Below are positions 53,009-59,176 of a DNA stretch of 59,176 nt, piece after piece. The first letter of the stretch is position 1. Every line of letters begins with the position of its first letter. Source of the DNA: CANQDT01 sp051878935 (GTDB lineage: Bacteria; Bacillota; Clostridia; Lachnospirales; Lachnospiraceae). The notes below the pieces were generated by a model, which saw only the letters and a program-made list of their open reading frames with translations, was not told the origin of the DNA and did not search any database. The position numbers and the translations under genes were made by a program. The DNA is taken from NCBI GenBank assembly GCA_051878935.1, contig JBJELB010000032.1:1-59176 (forward strand), given 5' to 3'.

Positions 53009-55872
53009 AGTTTGCTCTCCTTTTTATAATAAATATGATTTATGTAAACATAAGTGGCAATTCCTGTGAGCAGAATTGCTATTATGCCATACATCCATCT
53101 ACCAGAACCCCCTGTGTCCGGCAGCGGTTCGGCAGCTTGATTACTGATAATGATATTATAAGAAGTACTGCCGGCCCATGCGTACGGGTGTTCTTCCACC
53201 ATAACGGAACCATCCTCACGAATCGTAGCATAAACCGGTTCCTCCAGCTTCAAATAGCCCTCAGGTTCCAAAATTTCGGTCAGTCGATAGCGCACCCCTA
53301 CCTTCAGGTTATCAAAAACTAATGCTCCATTTTCATCAGTAGTCAGTGTTTTTGTCACTTCACTCGTATCAACCTGCCCGTGACTATCCACCGCTTCAAG
53401 CAGAAATGTTGCACCGGCAAGCTGCTTCGTCATTGCACTGTCTGTTTTAGTAAGCCGTAGCAATACCCGTTTTGTCGTGTTTGTTATCTGAATCGACATC
53501 TGTTGATTTCCATCTTCATCCGTGCTGTAACGAGGAAGATCATAGCTTGCTACCCAATTTAGAAAAGAATAATCCGATTTGCACGTCTCGTCCCCAATCT
53601 GAATCTCACGAACAGAATATGCGATTTGGGAACCATTCATATATACCGGAAGATGCTTCCAGGTATATGTCCATCCATCCTCTTCCGTTAAGACCGCAGT
53701 TGGTTCCACGCCGGAGATCATAGTAGAGATTAGCTTTCCATCTGCTAATAATTGAATCGTAATATCCTCCCATTCTTCTTTCGGACATTCCCAGTTTTTC
53801 TTAACCTTAACCGATACCATATCCGTGCTGTTTCCTACCATTAGGATGCCATCCACATAACGCACCAGCTGCTCATCACCTTGAATCATACCTATCTTTT
53901 TCTCTTCTTCATCCATATATCCAATAATAATATCGCCAATTGCCGCATAACCTTCCGGTGCATTCAGTTCCCGTATCGTAATCGGTCCCTCATCATAACT
54001 GAAGTCTTCTGCTGTAATCTCATAATATCCGTGATGATCTGTATTCAGAGATGTATACGTTCCATTTTCTAAATCCAGCTGATAGCGTTTCGTCTCACTG
54101 TTATAACGAAACTTCAACAACTCCCCATTTTGCAATAACTGAAAGGTTGCCCCGCTGAGACTATTTCCGGTTCGTTCATCCTGTTTCCTAATTACAATCG
54201 AATCCTTTCTATTGTAAATATTCGTAAACTCAATTCTTAATACCTGATCCATGCTTTCATCCAGGGCGTAGGTTGATCCAGTAATCGACACGGATGTTCC
54301 GGTACCGGATTTTGACTGTTTATTTTTTGCATCGCGGACAATAAATTCTGAATACCTGCTATACTCCATTTCTTCTGATGAAATATCGGGATATTCCGTT
54401 ATCGTCCACTCTTCCCCATGATCAACCTTGGAAATCTCCCAAAAGTAAGTATCGGTTTCTGCTTCATAGGAAGCATAGTTGTTCAAATCCAATGTTTCAT
54501 GAATATGATCCGCCTCGTTATAAGCGTCAATATAGAATCCATCCTTTGCTTTTTGAATCAAATCCTGATTACCGGCAAATGATTTATAGACATGAAATAA
54601 ACCAACCTTTTTCACCAGTTTGCCATCTATATGCCATGCATCCTTTTGTGCTTTGAATACATACCACCGTATTGCATATTCACTGTCATGAAGATCATTG
54701 ACATCTACCGGTTCACCATCTACCTCAAGATGACTGGCATAGGACTTAAGCTGTTCAAAGATGTCCTCATCTTTCGGAAAACTCTGAAGCCATACTCCAT
54801 CTGTTTGCCCTCCAGCCAACGCACGGATTCCCTGATCTGCAGCATAAGAATTATCCGAGGTTGAATCGGCAATATGATATAATGTATTTAATTCACTCAC
54901 AGACCGTTCCAGATCGATACCGCCAACATGGGTCGCAAACAGCTCATTGGTATATAGATTAGCATCCTGACCACTGATATTCCCTTCCGTATCGACGGCC
55001 ACAGAATCAAAGCGAATGAAGAAACTGGCTGTTTGTTTCGCATCATACTCCCAGACTGCAGTCAGATTCATACTACCATCAGATGCATAGTTTAAAACCT
55101 CTTCCCATGTCAATCTGGTATTTGCCGACAAAATCACATTGCTATTTCCAACTCTCCAACCAACGAAATGAATCATTCGGGAAAGGTCTGTTTCGTTTCC
55201 ATCTACCTTACCCGTAACCTCCTGTCTGGAAACATTACGGATTGTCACCGAAGAATCTTCCGTAACAGTCTCGCTGTACGTTTCAGCCGCTGTACCACTA
55301 ATCGTTGGTCGGTTACTGACTGTAATACCGCTTAATGTCGGAAAATCAGTATCATAAGAAATACTAACTGAAGTAACTGTTTCCGTTGCTTTTACGGTAA
55401 AGGTTGCTTTTTTACTCGTGAGAACCACTTCTCCATCTGTATCATTCTCTTCTATTTCCCCGGTCAACTCTGTATTTCCGGGTTCTCCCTCATTGTTATT
55501 TTCATAGAATATCAGCTCTGGCTGCGACTCCTGATTCTCTCCATGTTGGAGTACGTCACTTATCATATTCTCAAGCGAATGCCCCTTCTCTTCTTCTAAC
55601 CGCTCCAGAAGCCCATTAAGATCATTCTCCTCCAAACGAACCGGAAAGCATGTTTTATCATGTGTGTGTTCTGTCTCTGTACAAACCAGTAAATCTTCAT
55701 CATAACAGTCCTCTGTATGTATGTGTTCCGTCAGTCCGCAACGCACCTCCTGCTCTAATGCAACCGAATGCAGGATGCTCAAACGGAATACAAGTATCAC
55801 AATACAAAGCATAAAAAAAACAGTAAGAATCATCTTCCACCGTCTTTTCATAACACAAAACACTGCACTCAA
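53005..55872 (-). CDS. Large tip pilin/adhesin (LPDTG)
   Basis: A 955-residue surface protein. A hydrophobic signal segment is followed by a pair of His/Cys motifs (HIHTEDC, HTHDKTC), an InlB-type beta-repeat-like part (FVGWRVG to NLTAVWEYD, around residues 235-275), and at least three Cna-B domains in the second half (IVIRKQDERTGNSLSGATF; VKVKKNWECPKEEW; LTKTDSAMTKQLAGATF with the E-box RLTEILEPEGY). It ends LPDTGG, a helix and a lysine tail. Likely the adhesive tip of the pilus. The start is unsure: TTG at 55872 follows AGGAGG by 11 bases, while the first ATG (MKRRWK, seven codons later) has no good site. Confidence 0.85.
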   Translation of the reverse strand: MSAVFCVMKRRWKMILTVFFMLCIVILVFRLSILHSVALEQEVRCGLTEHIHTEDCYDEDLLVCTETEHTHDKTCFPVRLEENDLNGLLERLEEEKGHSLENMISDVLQHGENQESQPELIFYENNNEGEPGNTELTGEIEENDTDGEVVLTSKKATFTVKATETVTSVSISYDTDFPTLSGITVSNRPTISGTAAETYSETVTEDSSVTIRNVSRQEVTGKVDGNETDLSRMIHFVGWRVGNSNVILSANTRLTWEEVLNYASDGSMNLTAVWEYDAKQTASFFIRFDSVAVDTEGNISGQDANLYTNELFATHVGGIDLERSVSELNTLYHIADSTSDNSYAADQGIRALAGGQTDGVWLQSFPKDEDIFEQLKSYASHLEVDGEPVDVNDLHDSEYAIRWYVFKAQKDAWHIDGKLVKKVGLFHVYKSFAGNQDLIQKAKDGFYIDAYNEADHIHETLDLNNYASYEAETDTYFWEISKVDHGEEWTITEYPDISSEEMEYSRYSEFIVRDAKNKQSKSGTGTSVSITGSTYALDESMDQVLRIEFTNIYNRKDSIVIRKQDERTGNSLSGATFQLLQNGELLKFRYNSETKRYQLDLENGTYTSLNTDHHGYYEITAEDFSYDEGPITIRELNAPEGYAAIGDIIIGYMDEEEKKIGMIQGDEQLVRYVDGILMVGNSTDMVSVKVKKNWECPKEEWEDITIQLLADGKLISTMISGVEPTAVLTEEDGWTYTWKHLPVYMNGSQIAYSVREIQIGDETCKSDYSFLNWVASYDLPRYSTDEDGNQQMSIQITNTTKRVLLRLTKTDSAMTKQLAGATFLLEAVDSHGQVDTSEVTKTLTTDENGALVFDNLKVGVRYRLTEILEPEGYLKLEEPVYATIREDGSVMVEEHPYAWAGSTSYNIIISNQAAEPLPDTGGSGRWMYGIIAILLTGIATYVYINHIYYKKESKL

Positions 55873-55894
55873 CCTATCGATTGCCTCCTTTCGT

Positions 55895-56407
55895 TTATAA
55901 TAGAATCACTTTACCAATCACTCTGTCTTTTGTTATCGCACCAATTTCCTGTAAACGGCTATCCATTGATGTAATGCGATTATCTCCCAAAACGAATATC
56001 GAATTAACCGGAACCCGAAATGGGAATGTGGTATTACACTGTCCTAGCGATTTTTTCTCAACATATGGTTCCTCAAGCTTCTTTCCATTAACAGAAACTT
56101 CTCCAAGAACATCCATAGAAATTTCGTCTCCTGCCGAAGCAACCACACGCCGCACCAAAACCTTGTTATTATAGTAAAATGCGACAATGTCCCCATCCGA
56201 TACTTTATTTGTCTTTAATACTAACAGCATCTGATGGTCGGAAATCTTTGGCTCCATACTGTTGCCATAATGTCTCACAATCGGCGTTACATAGGTAAAA
56301 ATATTCAGTAAAACAGAAGCCAAAGCAAATACTATGGCCAACATTTTACATGCCATTCTGACAACAGGTATTCTCCATACATGCCTGATTCTTTTCATAC
56401 CTTTCAC
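55895..56407 (-). CDS. Signal peptidase I-like protein of the pilus operon (SipA-type)
   Basis: A 170-residue membrane protein with one N-terminal helix. It has box B with the catalytic Ser50 (YGNSMEP) and later family boxes (GDIVAFYY, VFVLGDNRITSMDSR). At the catalytic lysine position, where signal peptidases read KR before (V/A)xG, it has VRRVVASAGD, so Lys is replaced by Arg86. SipA proteins of streptococcal pilus islands also have changed catalytic residues and act as assembly chaperones. First gene of the pilus operon. The start is GTG at 56407 (AGGAG 4 bases upstream) or ATG three codons on. Confidence 0.85.
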   Translation of the reverse strand: MKGMKRIRHVWRIPVVRMACKMLAIVFALASVLLNIFTYVTPIVRHYGNSMEPKISDHQMLLVLKTNKVSDGDIVAFYYNNKVLVRRVVASAGDEISMDVLGEVSVNGKKLEEPYVEKKSLGQCNTTFPFRVPVNSIFVLGDNRITSMDSRLQEIGAITKDRVIGKVILL

Positions 56408-56499
56408 ATCACTCCTCTCACCCTTGTATTCTATTCCCGGCTTTCAAAAATAGAACCTTGATTTTTTTAGAGATTTCGTAGACAAATTGAGATAAGAAT

Positions 56500-56566
56500 A
56501 AAATCGCATAAATACTAAAAAAATCCACAGCGAATGCGTGGATTTTTTTAGTATTTATGCGATTTT
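56500..56566. terminator. Long palindromic terminator
   Basis: A perfect 29-bp inverted repeat (56500-56528 with 56538-56566) around a 9-base loop. The inner part, TCCAC/GTGGA flanked by A7 and T7, works as a Rho-independent terminator on either strand. It follows the dehydrogenase gene by 50 bases and lies upstream of the pilus operon. Confidence 0.85.
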
Positions 56567-56616
56567 TAAGTTTCTTTCCGATATAACAGAAGCATCAACA
56601 AACAGACAGTAAATGC

Positions 56617-57630
56617 TTAATCGTACTGTATTACAACATTGAAAGCATTCTGCGAATCTGCTGCTCTTTCTATTGCCTCAGGAAGCTTCTCCCACGGATA
56701 TACATCCGTAATTATCTTTTCAAGCTTCCATCGGTCATCCTGCATCATTGAAAATACATCCTGAACATCCTCCGGCATATACCCGCCACTTCCGATAATC
56801 GCATGCTGTGCATATGTCATATCCAAAACATTGATCTCTCTAAGTCCTGCAAGAACAGCAACCACTACCAGTCTGCTCTCAATTTTCCCCATACTCTGAT
56901 AGATTTCAATCAGTTCCTTTGCCCCTGCTGCGTCAATATAAATTCCAACATCAGCAGTTTCTCCATGTATACTGAAAGCCTTTCCAAAGATCTCCATTGC
57001 CTTTGTTTTTAAATCTTCCTTTGCAGAATTGCATACTTCAAACCCAAGTTCCTTTGCAATATTTAATCGAAAATCGGAAATATCAGTAATTAAGACCTGA
57101 TTACATCCAAAATACTTTAATGCGATTGCTGCAGCAATTCCAATTGTTCCACAACCAAAGACAATCGCATTTTCTCCCGGTTTCGCATTACTTCTTCTTG
57201 CCGCCCGGCATCCTACGGTAAACGGTTCAATCATACTTGCAACCTTATCCGATATTCTATCTGGCACTAAAAAAACACTTTTGCCAAGCTTTGGATTAGG
57301 AGCTAACACATATTCAGAAAATCCTCCAACAGTACCGGCTCTTTGGGGATCCCCTTTCACCAGCCTTGGATATGGATATACCCTGTCTCCAACTTTTATA
57401 TCTTGCACATTGCTTCCTACCTGACTTACAATACTTACCATCTCATGTCCAAACTCTCCACCTACAGTGACCTTGTGTCCTGTGTTTGGTCCATGCATAT
57501 ATACTGCCACATCGGTTCCGCAGATACTGGCATAAGTAATCTTGAGAATAATATCATTCTCACCGCAAACCGGCATCGACACTTCTGCCATCTCAATATT
57601 TTTTTGTCCCATATATAATGCTGCCTTCAT
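56617..57630 (-). CDS. Medium-chain dehydrogenase (sorbitol/threonine dehydrogenase-like)
   Basis: NAD(P)-dependent zinc alcohol dehydrogenase family, 337 residues. The catalytic zinc ligands appear in ASICGTD (Cys near 37), GGEFGHEM (His) and MIEPFTVG (Glu); the Rossmann fold has IVFGCGTIGIAAAIAL. The usual four-cysteine structural zinc lobe is missing: the region around residues 90-110 reads VYPYPRLVKGDPQRAG with no Cys. The substrate is probably a polyol, sugar alcohol or amino-alcohol. It is 3 bases after the TetR regulator gene and likely repressed by it. Confidence 0.85.
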   Translation of the reverse strand: MKAALYMGQKNIEMAEVSMPVCGENDIILKITYASICGTDVAVYMHGPNTGHKVTVGGEFGHEMVSIVSQVGSNVQDIKVGDRVYPYPRLVKGDPQRAGTVGGFSEYVLAPNPKLGKSVFLVPDRISDKVASMIEPFTVGCRAARRSNAKPGENAIVFGCGTIGIAAAIALKYFGCNQVLITDISDFRLNIAKELGFEVCNSAKEDLKTKAMEIFGKAFSIHGETADVGIYIDAAGAKELIEIYQSMGKIESRLVVVAVLAGLREINVLDMTYAQHAIIGSGGYMPEDVQDVFSMMQDDRWKLEKIITDVYPWEKLPEAIERAADSQNAFNVVIQYD

Positions 57631-57633
57631 CTT

Positions 57634-58221
57634 CTATCGCTCCTTCGCATGAATACGTTCACTGATGATTTTAATAATAAACCCAATATCATCCTCGCAG
57701 TTGTCAGAAATCCATATCCTAATTACTGCCAATATTCCATTCATGTAAAATGATAACATATATTTCTTTTCATCCTCGGAAACAGAAAACCTGTCCATGA
57801 TTGGATTTAACACATGTGTAAACATCCTGTCAAAAGTATCAACCAGACGAAGATCCGTACTTCTTTTTATCGCTGTAAGAAATACTCTTCGATGCTCTTT
57901 TATGTATTCCAGGTATGGCTTTAGGTAATCCGGTGTCACCAGATACAATTCATCCAAATCTGCTGTAGGAATCTTTCCGATAAAATCTTCACTCTTCTGA
58001 CTAAAATATTCTAAAAACGTTCTATTCATGTAGCTTACGCTTTCTTCCAACAGATCTCCAACCGTTTCATAGTGAAGATAGAAGGTGGAACGATTAACAC
58101 CGGCTCTTTCGCAGATTTCCTTTACTGAAATGTATTCAAAATCTTTTTCTTCAAGAAGTTCCATAAAAGCTTCATCCATTTTTATGGCAGTATTAAAATA
58201 TTTACTCTCCGACTTATTCAA
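57634..58221 (-). CDS. TetR/AcrR family regulator
   Basis: A 195-residue transcriptional regulator. The N-terminal helix-turn-helix reads FEYISVKEICERAGVNRSTF followed by YLHYETVGDLLEE, the standard TetR DNA-binding domain. The C-terminal ~130 residues are helical and should bind a ligand and dimerise. It lies between a small membrane-protein gene and the dehydrogenase gene, all in one direction. An inverted repeat upstream of the operon (58627-58650) is a possible binding site. Confidence 0.88.
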   Translation of the reverse strand: MNKSESKYFNTAIKMDEAFMELLEEKDFEYISVKEICERAGVNRSTFYLHYETVGDLLEESVSYMNRTFLEYFSQKSEDFIGKIPTADLDELYLVTPDYLKPYLEYIKEHRRVFLTAIKRSTDLRLVDTFDRMFTHVLNPIMDRFSVSEDEKKYMLSFYMNGILAVIRIWISDNCEDDIGFIIKIISERIHAKER

Positions 58222-58241
58222 AAGGCCATCTCCTTACCATA

Positions 58242-58598
58242 CTATTGCTTATCGCTGATTTCCCTGGCAAGCTGCATAATCTCAAATGCATATTTCTGCT
58301 TGCCTTTTTCACGCATTTTCTTATAAATTGGATAATTGATACCCATTAATACTAATCCAATGATTCCTATAATGATACCACTAACCACACAACCCGTTGT
58401 TCCGGAACCAATGACCTTCATGGAAAGGCACATTCCTGTTCCCATAATCAATGAAGATGCTATACCAAAAGTATATGTAAAAATCTCGGATGGCAGTTTT
58501 GCCTTATTATCCAATTTTCTTAATGCGATCACCTTTGAAGTATCCTTCGGTGCATATTCATTTGCAATTGCCTCTGCAAAAATCTTATCCGTATTCAT
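58242..58598 (-). CDS. Small membrane protein, unknown
   Basis: A 118-residue protein with two hydrophobic helices (about residues 41-62 and 68-88) and a basic, helical C-terminus. I do not recognise a named family, although similar two-helix proteins beside TetR genes are common in Firmicutes. GGAGG lies 12 bases before the ATG. It is the first gene of the TetR-dehydrogenase operon. Confidence 0.75.
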   Translation of the reverse strand: MNTDKIFAEAIANEYAPKDTSKVIALRKLDNKAKLPSEIFTYTFGIASSLIMGTGMCLSMKVIGSGTTGCVVSGIIIGIIGLVLMGINYPIYKKMREKGKQKYAFEIMQLAREISDKQ

Positions 58599-58626
58599 AT
58601 AACATAAACCTCCAAAATTGTATTCT

Positions 58627-58650
58627 ATGAAGTGTGCGCACCTACTTCAT
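58627..58650. promoter_or_regulatory. Candidate TetR operator
   Basis: Perfect 7-bp arms ATGAAGT (58627-58633) and ACTTCAT (58644-58650), 10 bases apart, with the palindrome GTGCGCAC (58634-58641) inside. It is 28 bases upstream of the 58242-58598 gene, a typical place for a repressor site. The rest of the 58599-58747 gap shows no gene. Confidence 0.45.
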
Positions 58651-58747
58651 TTGATAACACAATGATAAAAGGTCTGGTTTCTTAATTGAACAACACGATT
58701 TGCACATTGTGTTGATTTTAGTACACATTTTACTGTTAGATCATTAT

Positions 58748-59176
58748 CTATACATCCAGAGAAAGATTTCCTTCCATAAACAACTGTACTTTTCCAGTCA
58801 GATAGACTCTGTTACCCTTACATTGGACTGTCATCGCTCCACCTCTTTTAGATAGCTGCTTCGCAAAAAGAACCTCTTTTCCGATTCGATTTGTCCATAT
58901 CGGCGCAGTATAGGTATGTGCTCTGCCCGTCACGGAATCTTCCAAAACATTCAGTTTTGGATAATCAGCCTCAAACTTCTGTCCTTTATAAATAACAAAA
59001 TTTTTGAAATCCTTATCTGAAACAAAATTTTCATTAAGTGTGTCTATGCTCTTTTGAATAACTTGAATATCTTGTTCTGTTTTCTTCTGTCTATCAGCCA
59101 TATTTGACATTTGCACAGAAATTTCTGATACTCTCGCACTTACAAGATGCATCTCTGACTGTGTAACAAACTGCTG
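58748..59176 (-). pseudogene. Coiled coil joined to a C-terminal PhzF-like fragment (cut by right edge)
   Basis: The frame is open to the right edge, so the true start is not seen. The visible N-terminal ~60 residues are a heptad-rich coiled coil (VSARVSEISVQMSNMADRQK...). The last ~75 residues match the C-terminus of the PhzF isomerase/epimerase family: LEDSVTGRAHTYTAPIW, then SKRGGAMTVQCKGNRVYLTG and a final strand. PhzF proteins are normally ~260-300 residues with an N-terminal half that carries the catalytic Glu; that half is not recognisable here. This looks like a remnant fused by deletion to another gene, or an assembly/frame oddity. Marked as a pseudogene with reserve. Confidence 0.55.

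Overview
The window looks like a chromosomal segment of a low-to-mid G+C Gram-positive anaerobe of the Lachnospiraceae type (Clostridia). Supporting signs are strong AGGAGG-type ribosome binding sites, sortase-assembled pili with LPxTG anchors, a Wzy-type capsule/exopolysaccharide (EPS) locus headed by a chain-length regulator fused to a tyrosine autokinase, a type III glutamine synthetase, an ammonium transporter fused to a PII domain, and an ANTAR-type antiterminator. No tRNA, rRNA, CRISPR array, transposase or phage gene was recognised.

Region 1 (1-28.9 kb, almost all minus strand) is one large surface-polysaccharide locus. Transcription runs right to left. It opens with two genes that look like an ion-driven membrane motor: a MotA/ExbB/ZorA-like channel protein fused to an EAL (c-di-GMP) domain, and a MotB-like single-helix stator protein whose outside part is a stack of Cna-B/SpaA-like domains instead of a peptidoglycan-binding OmpA domain. 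Then come the Wzz-tyrosine kinase fusion, UDP-sugar dehydrogenases, an aminotransferase, the priming sugar-phosphate transferase, several glycosyltransferases, a TupA-like ATP-grasp ligase, a YdjC-like deacetylase, an acetyltransferase, a TviB/TviC-like pair for UDP-N-acetylgalactosaminuronate, a Wzy-like polymerase, an FkbH-like protein and a VanZ-like protein. A lone plus-strand cysteine-rich gene with a sporulation-like promoter interrupts the locus at 8.0 kb. Beyond it lie the Wzx-like flippase, a CDP-glycerol glycerophosphotransferase, another glycosyltransferase and the GDP-mannose to GDP-fucose branch, ending in a phosphomannomutase cut by the left edge. The predicted polymer is acidic and carries deoxyhexose, uronic acid, phosphoglycerol and acyl or amino-acyl decoration.

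Region 2 (29.0-49.3 kb) is a glutamine-centred cluster. carAB lies on the plus strand. Converging on it from the right are glnN (GSIII)-purF-amt/PII and then pyrG-gltB-gltD-glnA-ANTAR. Almost every enzyme here makes glutamine or uses its amide. The three promoters (carA, pyrG, glnN) are each followed at once by a Rho-independent terminator whose 5' arm can instead fold into a small hairpin with the hexaloop AAAGGC or AAAGAC. This matches the A1/G4 hexaloop rule of ANTAR antitermination sites, and an ANTAR protein with a degenerate receiver domain is the last gene of the pyrG operon. The likely design is one antitermination regulon for nitrogen assimilation and glutamine amidotransfer.

Region 3 (49.3-56.4 kb) is a pilus operon: a signal-peptidase-like protein with an altered active site, a large LPDTG tip adhesin, a major LPSTG pilin, a class C sortase and a minor LPRTG pilin. 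Its last codons contain the -35 box of the glnN promoter. Region 4 (56.6 kb to the end) holds a TetR-controlled medium-chain dehydrogenase operon and, at the right edge, an odd reading frame joining a coiled coil to the C-terminal piece of a PhzF-like protein.
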